Below, one piece after another: positions 28,030 through 36,703 of a stretch of DNA of 64,000 nucleotides. The first letter of the stretch is position 1. Each line of letters begins with the position of its first letter. The translations under genes were made by a program, and so were the position numbers. The notes beneath the pieces were generated by a model. That model was given only the letters and a program-made list of their open reading frames with translations. It ran no database searches and was not told where the DNA came from. The stretch is from Bradyrhizobium sp. Ash2021 (lineage in GTDB: Bacteria; Pseudomonadota; Alphaproteobacteria; Rhizobiales; Xanthobacteraceae), in the NCBI RefSeq assembly GCF_031202265.1, contig NZ_CP100605.1:62001-126000 (forward strand), given 5' to 3'.

Positions 28030-28926
28030 TTGAACCTCAGACAATTGGAAACCTTTTTTTGGGGTGCAAAGCTCGGCAGCTTCGTCGGAGCTTCCAATCG
28101 TCTCAGAGCGACGCAATCGACGGTGTCGATGCGAATTCAGGAGCTTGAGCGCGAGCTTGGCGTTATCCTGTTTGAGCGAAATCAACGAAGCTTGCGTCTG
28201 ACTTCCAAGGGACGCGTGCTGCTTCCGCTGGCCGAGCAAATGATTCAGCTCGAAGCGGAAATCCGTTCCGTCATCGTCGCATCCGAAGCGTTTTCAGGCA
28301 CGCTGCGGATTGGCGTTGCCGAAGTGATCTCGGTGACATGGCTTCCGCGCCTGATCAAAACGATGCGGGAAACCTATCCCAAGATCAGCATCGAGATGGA
28401 CGAAGCGCTGACGCTGCCGTTGATCGACGAGTTGCGCGCTGGCGCGTTGGATCTGGTCTTGGCTCCGGGCTTGCATATCGAAAACACATTCAGGTCGAAA
28501 CATCTTGGCACGATGGAGTTTTGCTGGATGGCAAGCCCTTCGCTTCCATTGCCCGCAGCGCCGATCACGCCGCGCGATATGATTGCCTGGCCAATCATTA
28601 CGTTATCTTCTCAGTCGCACCACCGCCGTTCGATCGACGAATGGTTTCAATCCGAGGGCGTCGTCTTCAAGCGATTTGATACCTGCAAGAGCCTGAACGT
28701 GGCGGCGTCGCTAGCAGCCGCCGGCTTGGGAATTACGTTTTTGCCGAAACGATGTTACGATAAGGAGTTAAAGAACGGCACTCTTCGCATCATCGAGACG
28801 AAGCCGTTGATGTCGGCGGTGTTGTTCAGCGCGACCACCCTTATAAACGGCACGCAGCCGCTGGCTGAAATCGCCGCCGCACTCGCAGCCGACATCAGCG
28901 ATTTCGAACAAAAATCCCCGTCTTAG
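28030..28926 (+). CDS. LysR family transcriptional regulator, TTG start
   Basis: A 298-residue protein. The DNA-binding domain begins MNLRQLETFFWGAKLGSFVG and continues TQSTVSMRIQELERELG. The effector domain starts near residue 90 (GTLRIGVAEVISVTWLPRL). The only sensible start is the TTG at 28030, preceded by GAAGAAA; no ATG or GTG lies upstream in frame. It is divergent from the reductase gene and likely activates the catabolic operon in response to its substrate. Confidence 0.9.
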   Translation: MNLRQLETFFWGAKLGSFVGASNRLRATQSTVSMRIQELERELGVILFERNQRSLRLTSKGRVLLPLAEQMIQLEAEIRSVIVASEAFSGTLRIGVAEVISVTWLPRLIKTMRETYPKISIEMDEALTLPLIDELRAGALDLVLAPGLHIENTFRSKHLGTMEFCWMASPSLPLPAAPITPRDMIAWPIITLSSQSHHRRSIDEWFQSEGVVFKRFDTCKSLNVAASLAAAGLGITFLPKRCYDKELKNGTLRIIETKPLMSAVLFSATTLINGTQPLAEIAAALAADISDFEQKSPS

Positions 28927-29054
28927 TGCGTGCGTTCAATTGAAGCGCCTGAAGTCTCAGGATTAATAAGCACTGGTGATCAATAGCTCGCGCGACGCGC
29001 GTGACCGCGAGACGCGCCAGTCGTCTCTTGAGCGACCCTCCTGTTGCGAAGTGA

Positions 29055-29600
29055 CTACGGGCTCGCTTCCTTGGATGAGAACTGAGAAGCGTTACGTGGC
29101 GTCAGCTTGCGGAGTCGAGAAAACAAAGCCGCCAGCGTGATAATAGCTCCTAATCCGTAGAGTTCGTCGGTGTCGACGTTTTCGTCGGCCGCGCCCATGT
29201 TGTTTGGGGCCAGCCTACAAACGACCGTCGCTATTCCCGCTTTTCGATAAAGACGTGACTCCGAGGCGCCAACACGCATATTCACCACAGGTTCGCGTCA
29301 ATGACTTCCTCCCAGCATGCGCTGACCCATCGCACGATGGTTGTGCGGATCGGTCCATGATGGATTTTACCCGCGCAGATATTCGTCGACGCCTTCCAAA
29401 TCGGTGATCTTCTCAGCAATTGCCTTACGTGCATCGGCCACGGAAAATCCCAACGGCAGCCGGATATACGCAGTGGCCTCGGCCTTGCCCGCGACAAGGT
29501 TCGGTGTCCGCACTGAATTGTACCTAAGGTCACGGGGATTTTTGGGAGCACCTCGCTTTCGTCGGCCACGACATCGCTTCGGATTTGGCGCGTTCAAGAC
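29055..29600 (-). pseudogene. M20 family peptidase/deacylase remnant, frameshifted
   Basis: On the complement strand one frame gives NLVAGKAEATAYIRLPLGFS and DARKAIAEKI. A shifted frame then gives VNMRVGASESRLYRKAGIAT, VCRLAPNNMGAADENVDTDE and LYGLGAIITLAAL, the C-terminal metal-binding end of M20 amidohydrolases. The frames do not join, and the N-terminal catalytic part is missing. It is a relic of an acetylornithine deacetylase or dipeptidase-like gene. Confidence 0.65.
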
Positions 29601-29765
29601 GCATTGGACGTCCCGCTGTTTGGGAATGGGCCATTTGTCGCAACTGCGAGAAAATGATAGGGTCCCACGAGGAAGAGCGTTTAAAAGACATAGGCGGTTC
29701 TGACAGGGCCTCTCACGGGACTCGGCGAAATCTACGCCGAAAGAGTCCGCCGGAAAGGAGTTACT

Positions 29766-29852
29766 TTGATAAACTCCGAAACAGCAATATTCCTTGGCTT
29801 TGGCCTGGTGATCTTGTTCCTTGTGATCCGGAACGCTCGAAACCTGCGATGA
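29766..29852 (+). CDS. Possible 28-residue single-span membrane protein
   Basis: TTG at 29766 is preceded by AAGGAG at ideal spacing. The product begins MINSETAIFLGFGLVILF and ends LVIRNARNLR: a short polar N-terminus, about 15 hydrophobic residues, and a basic tail. This is a classic small inner-membrane protein layout with a positive-inside C-terminus. No homologue was recognised. Lying in a decayed region weakens the case. Confidence 0.4.
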   Translation: MINSETAIFLGFGLVILFLVIRNARNLR

Positions 29853-30301
29853 TGTAGAAGCCGAGAAACGAAGTAGTCAGATGATGTCTTGCGTAGACGG
29901 CTGTCCGGTTTCATGCAATCTCGTGGCGACGACGCCGCTTAGGGTTCCGGCGATCGGCCGGCAACACTCCAATTCCACCATTCCGCGAATCGGCGCACCT
30001 TGGCATCCGCGATGCCCCACCGGTCTGTCGACTTGACCAAGCTGTTACGGCGGGATATCTTTCAACCTCGCTGTGAAATATGAGCGCCCCCAAATCAAGC
30101 GAAGCAATAGCAATAAGCAGGCTTGAGCGGGCAACGATAGATGCGCAAACATCGATCGCTGCTCCTCGCGCTGCGGCATTGCTCGCGATGACAGCTTCGA
30201 TCTCCGCGCACCGAGTCGCGTCGCCTTAGCAAGGGCGCGCCGTTGCTCGCATGGTCATACAAGACCAACGAGCGACCGTAGTCGCGTACGAGGAGCGGTT
30301 G
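29853..30301. other. Stretch without a recognisable gene
   Basis: About 450 bases with only short, mutually exclusive frames. Neither strand gives a family pattern, repeat or RNA-like fold that could be identified. It is probably decayed sequence near the IS. Confidence 0.5.
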
Positions 30302-30421
30302 ATGAAAACCACGAACAGTCCCTTACGGCAAAGGACCGCCAGTCCGACGGTGAGTTCGCCGGAAACGCTGACGGGGCCATCTAAGGGTTGGTTACTGGAT
30401 ACTTGGAGGATTTTCAAATGA
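30302..30421 (+). CDS. Possible 39-residue leader-like ORF
   Basis: The ATG at 30302 follows GAGGAG at good spacing. The product starts MKTTNSPLRQRTASPTVSS and ends GWLLDTWRIFK. Its TGA overlaps the ATG of the next ORF (ATGA, 30418-30421), a sign of translational coupling. The family is unknown. It may be the 5' end of a lost operon. Confidence 0.3.
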   Translation: MKTTNSPLRQRTASPTVSSPETLTGPSKGWLLDTWRIFK

Positions 30422-30519
30422 CCGATCTCGCCGAAATTGACGATACGTACGCAGCTGTGTGTACCGAAAACCTAAACTCGGGAGTATTGGTAGTGAAGTC
30501 CGCCAAGGAGGGCGTTTGA
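30418..30519 (+). CDS. Possible coupled ORF truncated by the IS
   Basis: The ATG has GGAGGA upstream. The first codons give MTDLAEIDDTYAA; then the frame enters the IS at 30456 and stops at 30519. Only about 13 native residues are left, so the original protein cannot be identified. Confidence 0.3.
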   Translation: MTDLAEIDDTYAAVCTENLNSGVLVVKSAKEGV

Positions 30520-31548
30520 AGTTATGACACCGGTCCGCTGAATCGGACGACCTATCGGTGTATCTTTTTTCAGGGATCGATGCGTTCTAACCCCGTTGTA
30601 GTAATCTGCATAGAATTTCAGAATTCGGCGCAGATGTGCCTCGCCCAAGACAATGATGTGGTCCAGACACTCGCGCCGGATCGATCCGATCAACCGTTCG
30701 GCAAAGCCATTCTGCCAAGGCGAGGCTGGTGCGATAGGCTTGTCCCGGATGCCCATGGCGCGCAATCGACGTCTGACAACGGCACCGTAGATCCGATCGC
30801 GATCCCGGATCATGTAACCCGGAGCTTCATCCCAGGGGAACGCCTCGGTGATCTGGCGAGCAACCCACTCCGCTGTCGGGTTGGTTGTCACGTTGATCCA
30901 GACCAAATCTCTACGATCAAGCCGTACAATCACGAAGCCATACAGCCGCTTAAAGCCGATGGTCGGGACCACGAACAAATCCATGGCGGCGATGTCCGGC
31001 GCGTGGTTTCGCAGAAAAGTTTGCCATCCCTGACTTGGTGGCCCGCGTCGCTTGGCCATGTACTTAGCGACACTCGACTGCGCTAATTCAAACCCGAGCT
31101 TGAGCAGTTCACCATGGATGCGCGGCGCACCCCAAAGTAGGTTCTCCCTGCTCATCTGCCGAATCAGCCTACGCAGCTCTGCATCAATTGGCGGCCGTCC
31201 TCCCTGTCTCTGTGATTTCCAACGCCAATAGTGGCAAAAGCCGGCCCGATGCCAACGCACCAACGTCTCTGGGCGGATGATTGTGAAAACCTGAAGGATC
31301 GATGGGAACCAGCGATAGGGCCGGACGAAGAACCACCGGTCGCTGTTCGTAAGCTGGGCCCTCCCCTTCAACTTGCGTCGCAAGACGGCCAGTTGATGTC
31401 GGAGCGCCGCATTCTCCGCCTCAAGCCGACTCTTCGACTTGAATGGCGAGGCCAGCACGGCCAGAACGAAGCAGATCAGCGCGATCATCGCGCCAACTTA
31501 GCAGATTCGATCAGTCGATAAACACGTATAGGGTTTTCGGTACACACA
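30456..31548 (-). mobile_element. Insertion sequence with 17-bp terminal inverted repeats
   Basis: Perfect inverted repeats TGTGTGTACCGAAAACC (30456-30472) and its complement (31532-31548) bound a 1,093-bp element with one transposase gene. No target duplication was found between the flanks (ACGCAGC versus GGACGAC). This suggests a flanking deletion or a transposition mode without duplication. Confidence 0.8.
30472..31488 (-). CDS. DDE (rve integrase-core) transposase, intact
   Basis: A 338-residue protein. The N-terminal helical region (ENAALRHQLAVLRRK) is followed by an integrase core with catalytic Asp in IAAMDLFVVPT, the second Asp region in YMIRDRDRIYG, and Glu in SPWQNGFAERLIGS. The C-terminus ends LLGGLHYQYSRV. 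It reads through an IS whose ends are 30456 and 31548. The family is shared with the broken copy at 15969 and the tail at 21248, but the copies have diverged strongly. Confidence 0.9.
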   Translation of the reverse strand: MIALICFVLAVLASPFKSKSRLEAENAALRHQLAVLRRKLKGRAQLTNSDRWFFVRPYRWFPSILQVFTIIRPETLVRWHRAGFCHYWRWKSQRQGGRPPIDAELRRLIRQMSRENLLWGAPRIHGELLKLGFELAQSSVAKYMAKRRGPPSQGWQTFLRNHAPDIAAMDLFVVPTIGFKRLYGFVIVRLDRRDLVWINVTTNPTAEWVARQITEAFPWDEAPGYMIRDRDRIYGAVVRRRLRAMGIRDKPIAPASPWQNGFAERLIGSIRRECLDHIIVLGEAHLRRILKFYADYYNGVRTHRSLKKDTPIGRPIQRTGVITSNALLGGLHYQYSRV

Positions 31549-32404
31549 GGACGACCTGATGCCGGATGATTCCCACGCCGATATTATGAAAATCATAATC
31601 GGTGAAGACCGTTACATCCTGCTGCCTATCCGTCGAAGCGTGGCACAAGTTGCAGCGGGCTTTGGTGTTGAACAGTTCCCACCCACGCTTGGCTGAGTCG
31701 CCGATGGCGTTTTTGTCTCCCGCGATGAAATGATCGAAGGGAGCGTTGAACGAAATAAGCGTCCGCTCATAGGTGGCAATGGCGCGCAACATGTCCTGCT
31801 CATTTACGCCACGGCCGAACGCTTGCATGAATTGATTTTGGTAGTCCTTATCACGGGCAATTTTGCCGACGGCAGCGTCGATACTGGCCGAGCCCATCTC
31901 GAATGGGTTGGTGATCGGGAGAGCTGCCTGTTGCTCGAGTGTATTGACTCGGCCGTCCCAAAACTGCGTCTTATTGTAGAGCGCATTTAAGACGGTTGGC
32001 GCGTTGCGCTGACCGACGCGGCCGTTGATGCCGACCGATGTGGGCCTGCCGTCGGTGAAAGCGCGAGCCGGATCGTGGCACGTGGCGCAGGCGACCGTGC
32101 CATCGCCTGACAGCCGGCTGTCGAAGAACAACTTTTCGCCCAACCCGACTGTGGCAGGCGTGAGCGGACTGCCCGGCGGGATCACCGATGCGGTCAGCGC
32201 CGAGGGGAAGCCGACCTGATCTGGTGAGCGTGGTTGAGCCAACGGTCCCGCTTTCGGCAGCGGTGGTGCCTGGCCGGGCACAAGTGCGGGCGGTGGGCCG
32301 ACGCCGGTGTCTTCACTTCCAACTGGCGCGGCCAGCACGGCGCTAGGGCACACAAAAAGAAGCGCGGCGATCAAGCATGCCGCTACCCACCCGTTGGTAG
32401 ACAT
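31511..32404 (-). pseudogene. Di-haem cytochrome c peroxidase, 3' end replaced by the IS
   Basis: The start MSTNGWVAACLIAALLFVCP opens a Sec signal cleaved near VLAAP. Both haem motifs are present: CATCHD with the following WDGRVNTLEQQA, and CNLCHAST. After DYDFHNIGVGIIRHQ the sequence enters the IS at 31548 and ends LYVFID. The terminal part of the high-potential domain, which supplies the axial ligand region, is lost. No continuation was found on the other side of the IS. Confidence 0.85.
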
Positions 32405-32535
32405 TGCGCTGTCCTTATCGGGCCTAAGCTGACGACTACACCCTACCACATCATCGAGAGCCGTGTTGTGCATCATAACAATTCCGCGGTCCGGCGAGCG
32501 CGCCAACCCGAACTCTCGGTCGGCAAGCCGACTGC

Positions 32536-33504
32536 TCAATTCGACGGCCGTCCAGGTCGCGCGTCGACCTGGACCGTCGCTGTCATGCCGGCGACTAGGC
32601 GAACCCCATCAGGTACCTGATCAATCCGGATGTGCACCGGCACACGTTGAGCAAGGCGTACCCAAGTGAAGATCGGGTTCACCGTGGCAAGCCCTTGCTG
32701 GTTTGGTTGCGCGTTTGAGACGTTGATGCCACGCGCGACGCTGCCGACCTTGCCGCGAACGATCTGCCGGTAGCTCATCAATTTGATCTCGGCAGGATCG
32801 CCCTCCTGCATGGAGGCAAGTTGCGTTTCCTCGAAATAAGCGTCCACCCAGAAGGAATCGGCGTCGACGATCGAGATCTCGTTCCGTCCAACGGTGGCAT
32901 AGTCACCCAGCTGCGCCAGGAGATTGGTCACCCAGCCGTTCACCGGAGAACGGATCTGGGTGCGCTCCAGATTAACCTTGGCCTGATCGCGGTTGGCGAC
33001 CGCCTGCTGATATTGCGCCTGGGCTGCGACGGCGTTCGCGTCGAAGGTCTGTTTCTGCTCCATCGAAACTGACAGGTCGTCGAGTTTGCGCCGGCGTTCT
33101 GCCTCGCGCTGTGCATTCTGGGCCATGGCCTGAGCCTGATCGACCGCTGCATCGGCCAACTGGAGGGCGATTTTGAAGTTGGTCGGGTCGATCACCAGCA
33201 GCAAATCGCCCTTCTGCACGAACTGATTGTCGGCCGCCGATAGCTCGACGATGCGTCCTGCGACCTCCGGCGCCATGGTGACGACATAGGTGCGCACCGT
33301 GCCGTCGCGTGTCCAGGGCGCGCCCATATACGCGTCCCACATCGCCCAGCCGAGAACCACGGCAAACACGGTCGTGGCGAGCGTTATCAAAAGCGGAACG
33401 GTTCGGATCGGCGCCTTGTGCATTTTGCGGACTGCCGGCTGTGCGGAGCGGACGACGTGAAGATCAGCATTCTTGGGCTCCGGTTTGGTTTCAGGATCGG
33501 ACAT
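32536..33504 (-). CDS. HlyD/EmrA-type membrane fusion protein (AaeA-like)
   Basis: A 322-residue protein. The N-terminal anchor helix is residues 35-55 (TVPLLITLATTVFAVVLGW), then a lipoyl-like half (VVTMAPEVAGRIVELSAADN), a coiled hairpin, and LERTQIRSPVNGWVTNLLAQ. The start at 33504 (MSDPETKPEP) lies 8 nt after the DUF1656 gene. With the FUSC protein at 33712 it forms an aromatic-acid or organic-acid efflux system of the AaeAB type. Confidence 0.9.
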   Translation of the reverse strand: MSDPETKPEPKNADLHVVRSAQPAVRKMHKAPIRTVPLLITLATTVFAVVLGWAMWDAYMGAPWTRDGTVRTYVVTMAPEVAGRIVELSAADNQFVQKGDLLLVIDPTNFKIALQLADAAVDQAQAMAQNAQREAERRRKLDDLSVSMEQKQTFDANAVAAQAQYQQAVANRDQAKVNLERTQIRSPVNGWVTNLLAQLGDYATVGRNEISIVDADSFWVDAYFEETQLASMQEGDPAEIKLMSYRQIVRGKVGSVARGINVSNAQPNQQGLATVNPIFTWVRLAQRVPVHIRIDQVPDGVRLVAGMTATVQVDARPGRPSN

Positions 33505-33511
33505 GGCGACC

Positions 33512-33715
33512 TCAGCGTGAAACGACGAGTACGATTGACGACAGCACGATGATGTATACCGTGAACACGAACAGCGCCGGATGCCAGACGTAGGCCAGCA
33601 AGCCAAAGCGGCCCGCGACCCTGCGCAAGACCATGGTAACGAACCATGCCGCCACCATCATCACCGAGATCGGCGCACCGTAGACGCCGAGCAGATCGAC
33701 CTCGACGAACTTCAA
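33512..33715 (-). CDS. DUF1656 family inner-membrane protein (AaeX-like)
   Basis: A 67-residue protein with two membrane helices. It starts MKFVEVDLLGVYGAPISVMM and ends VYIIVLSSIVLVVSR. DUF1656 proteins nearly always sit between a FUSC pump gene and its HlyD partner, as here. Its start overlaps the FUSC stop by 4 nt. The exact role in the pump is unknown. Confidence 0.9.
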   Translation of the reverse strand: MKFVEVDLLGVYGAPISVMMVAAWFVTMVLRRVAGRFGLLAYVWHPALFVFTVYIIVLSSIVLVVSR

Positions 33716-35787
33716 GTTGATGCTCCTGCGTCAAAATAACAGCGATGTCGGACCAAAGCGTCGCAGATCACGAGAACTCGGCCGCGCTCTCGCTGCGCAA
33801 GCGAGGTCTGCAGTTCGCCCTGCCTTAGCAATGCAAGCCGTTGATCACGCGCGGTCAGCCCTGCGGTTGCAGCAACGCTGTTCCCTTGCGCAAGGGCCTC
33901 GAGCGCGGAGTCGAGCTCCGAGACCAAGCCCAGTTGAGGTGCGATGCGACGAAGATGGATAATCTCGGTCCCGACTGACAGCGCCGTCAAGAGCTGCGCC
34001 CGCTGCAGCGGCTCGGCTTGGTCCGACAAAGCCGCGAGGCGGCTGTAGATGCGGCCTTCCCAATCGTCTCCGAGCCGGTGGACGGCGACTGTGGCGAGGC
34101 GGCGCAGGTCGCGCAAGCTCAGCGCCAGCAGCCGCTCGCTCCGCAGTGCCGGTGACAGCGGCGGCAGCAAGCGAAACGACAGCGCTGCGGCGCCAGACCC
34201 CGCAACGATCGCCAGCGCGGCGTTGTAGAATTGCACGGTGTCGTAGCTCATCTGGTTGGCCGGCGCGAGCAGCGGCACGAAATTGCCGGCCATTGGCGTA
34301 AACATCGAGACCCGCCATGGTTGGGCCATCAGGGCACCCACCGGAATCAGATAAAGCGCCATCAGGACGCTCAAGCCGGTGAAGCTCTCGACGTTCGGCA
34401 ACAGCGCAAACAGGAAGATCGCGGCGCAAACCACGGCAAGGCCGGTGCCCGTCATGAAGTCGGCCGCCTGCGCGTAGGCCATCTCGGCTCTCGGCGCAAA
34501 CAGGATGACCGAAATGGCTGTCCAGGTGATGGCCAATGCGCCGTTTGGCCATGCGGTCACGATCCAGAAGAGCTCGACCGCGCCGATCGTGATGAACGCG
34601 CGGGAGGCATTGAAGAATGCCGGCAACCAGTCGGGTACATGGAGCCTGACGCGGCGGTGGCGAGAGCGGGGGCGAGCAGGGTCGGCAACCAGCAACGCCA
34701 GTCCGTCGAGCAAATGGGCCAAGCCGGCCAGCACTCGGGCGGTCTGGTCGGCCAGCAGCCGCAGTGACGGCGTATCGGCCGGCATGGCGATCAGCCGCCG
34801 CACTGCCGCCTCACACAGGCGGCGCATCCCGGTCGGGTCGGCCAGCCAGGGTATCGCTTCGCCCTGCGACGGCGCGGACCGCAGCTCCAGTGGCACGCTG
34901 TTCAGCGCGGCATCGGCTTCCTGCCGAGCCGCGTCATCCGGCAAGCGCGCGAGCCGCCGCACCACGGCCGACCAACCGGCCAGCGCTTCAAACAGGCCAT
35001 CCATTGCCGCCCGCAGCGCCCGCGAATGATAGTGAAGTCTCGAGGATTCTCCGATCGCCTGGTCGATCACAGGGTCGAGCGCGATGACCTGTCGTACGAG
35101 CTCGCGTCGAACCGGCTGCATGTCCGACAACGCCGACCCGGCCAGTGTCAATGCGGAGCCGAACCTGCTCGCGATTTGGGCTGACAGGGCCCCGAGCAGC
35201 GCCGCGAGCCGCCGTGGAGCGCCGCCGAAATCTGTTCCAGCAAGGACGATGCCGCCGCACACGATCCCGATCCAGATCTCGCTGACGCGGGTGACGGCGA
35301 AAGTGAAGGCGAGGCCATTCGTGCCGCCAGCCGCGCCGAGCTCATCGCTGGCGATGATCGCGGCCGTGTAGCCGGCCAGCGCTGCTCCGTAGGCCGCGAA
35401 ATTGCGTAGCTGCGTCGCGACAAGCGCGCAGGCTGCTCCCCACAGCGCCAGACCGATGAGAAAACCAGCGCGGCTTTGCGGGAACCACGCCGTCAGCACC
35501 ACGATCGCGACCCCGCCCACCAAAGTGCCGACCATTCGGAACCATCCCTTGCGCAGTGATGCGCCAAGATGCGGCTGGCACACCAGCGCCGCTGACGTGC
35601 CAGCCCAATAAGCGTTGTCGAGTTGGAGCCAGAACGCGACGTAGAGGGCCAGACAGACGGAGGCCCACAGTCGCAGGCCGAACAGCAGCGGCGGGCCGGC
35701 GGCCCTGACTGCGCTTGTCAGGGGCCCTAATCGCGTCGGAAAGCTCCTCGCGTCAATGCAGCCCGGCTCGTCAACCACGTTCGGCAT
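33712..35787 (-). CDS. FUSC family efflux protein (AaeB-like)
   Basis: A 691-residue protein. Two membrane blocks are visible: residues about 25-175 (LLFGLRLWASVCLALYVAFW) and about 390-540 (TIGAVELFWIVTAWPNGALA). Each is followed by a cytoplasmic helical domain, the usual FUSC duplication. The start MPNVVDEPGCIDARS at 35787 overlaps the YoaK gene end by 17 nt. It forms a transport system with DUF1656 and HlyD; aromatic carboxylates are common substrates of this type. Confidence 0.88.
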   Translation of the reverse strand: MPNVVDEPGCIDARSFPTRLGPLTSAVRAAGPPLLFGLRLWASVCLALYVAFWLQLDNAYWAGTSAALVCQPHLGASLRKGWFRMVGTLVGGVAIVVLTAWFPQSRAGFLIGLALWGAACALVATQLRNFAAYGAALAGYTAAIIASDELGAAGGTNGLAFTFAVTRVSEIWIGIVCGGIVLAGTDFGGAPRRLAALLGALSAQIASRFGSALTLAGSALSDMQPVRRELVRQVIALDPVIDQAIGESSRLHYHSRALRAAMDGLFEALAGWSAVVRRLARLPDDAARQEADAALNSVPLELRSAPSQGEAIPWLADPTGMRRLCEAAVRRLIAMPADTPSLRLLADQTARVLAGLAHLLDGLALLVADPARPRSRHRRVRLHVPDWLPAFFNASRAFITIGAVELFWIVTAWPNGALAITWTAISVILFAPRAEMAYAQAADFMTGTGLAVVCAAIFLFALLPNVESFTGLSVLMALYLIPVGALMAQPWRVSMFTPMAGNFVPLLAPANQMSYDTVQFYNAALAIVAGSGAAALSFRLLPPLSPALRSERLLALSLRDLRRLATVAVHRLGDDWEGRIYSRLAALSDQAEPLQRAQLLTALSVGTEIIHLRRIAPQLGLVSELDSALEALAQGNSVAATAGLTARDQRLALLRQGELQTSLAQRERGRVLVICDALVRHRCYFDAGAST

Positions 35788-36646
35788 TGGAAGTTGTCCC
35801 TGATCCGGTTGCGCGGTACGAGTCGGCCCGTTGCGGACTCGTCTCCACAATGAGGCGAGGGCTGAAGGGGTGGGCCTGAGCGCCGTCGAGTTTCGCCGCA
35901 ACAGCCATGGCGAGCGCCACCAGCGCAAGGCCAGCGGGCAGCGCCAGCGCCCACAGCCCAACTACGGCCTGACACCCGGCACCGATGCCGCAGCCTACGA
36001 TGAAGCCCGCGATCGCGAGTCCGGTGCGCCTCGCGCGCTCGCCTGCCTTCACCGCGTCGTTCCGACTGCGCCCAAGCAGAACCTCGCCGAGGTCCATCAC
36101 GAAACGGGTAATGTTGGTCGTCATCACCGCGGTGGATGGAGACCCCTTTAGCGAGATCTGCACAAGAGCATTTTGCATTGCCATCGCGGAAACACCCAAC
36201 ATGCCGGCAACGATCGCTTTTGCAGCGTTTACATTGAGCAGCGGACCGCCACCGACGCAAAGGGCGAGAAAACCAGCAAGCAACAGGAATTGGAGAAGGA
36301 GCAGAGGCCGGAGCGAGGCGACGTGCATCCGCTCCAGGCCAGCCGCCAGTAGCCGAGTCACGGCAAGCACGACGATGAAAACGGGAACCGAGAGCACAAG
36401 AGCCAATGGTGCTTCGTCACCGGCGACGATGTGCGCGGCCAGAATGACAAGATTGCCGGTGATATGGGCGGCGAACAGGCCGCTGAGCCCGAGAAAGCTG
36501 ATCACGTCCGTACTGCCGGCTATTACGCTAAGCACGCTCGGAAGCAGCTTGGTTCCGAGCGACTCGTCGACTAGTGGAGGCCGGATATTGGTTGGCTTGA
36601 TTTCAAAGTCGTTCGCCATTCCGCTTGTCCTTTTGCTCATCGGCAA
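35771..36646 (-). CDS. YoaK/DUF1275 family membrane protein
   Basis: A 291-residue protein. The family signature is LLPSVLSVIAGSTDVISFLG, followed by AAHITGNLVILAA and AMAMQNALVQ. Six or seven membrane helices are expected. The start may be MANDFEIKPTN at 36619 rather than 36646. Function is not known for the family. It is co-oriented with and overlaps the FUSC pump gene, so it is likely part of the same transcript. Confidence 0.87.
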   Translation of the reverse strand: MPMSKRTSGMANDFEIKPTNIRPPLVDESLGTKLLPSVLSVIAGSTDVISFLGLSGLFAAHITGNLVILAAHIVAGDEAPLALVLSVPVFIVVLAVTRLLAAGLERMHVASLRPLLLLQFLLLAGFLALCVGGGPLLNVNAAKAIVAGMLGVSAMAMQNALVQISLKGSPSTAVMTTNITRFVMDLGEVLLGRSRNDAVKAGERARRTGLAIAGFIVGCGIGAGCQAVVGLWALALPAGLALVALAMAVAAKLDGAQAHPFSPRLIVETSPQRADSYRATGSGTTSNAERG

Positions 36647-36703
36647 ACCGGAAGGTTGCTCGCCAGATTCGCGATCCTCCGCGCCAGGGAGAGTTCGTTA
36701 GCT

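Noticed and set aside
30418..30519. Precursor peptide of a modified-peptide system
   Set aside because: Most of the frame lies inside the IS, and no modification enzyme genes are nearby.
15969..31488. Composite transposon bounded by the two related DDE transposases
   Set aside because: The two copies differ at many residues, one is broken without terminal repeats, and the DNA between them is itself a patchwork.
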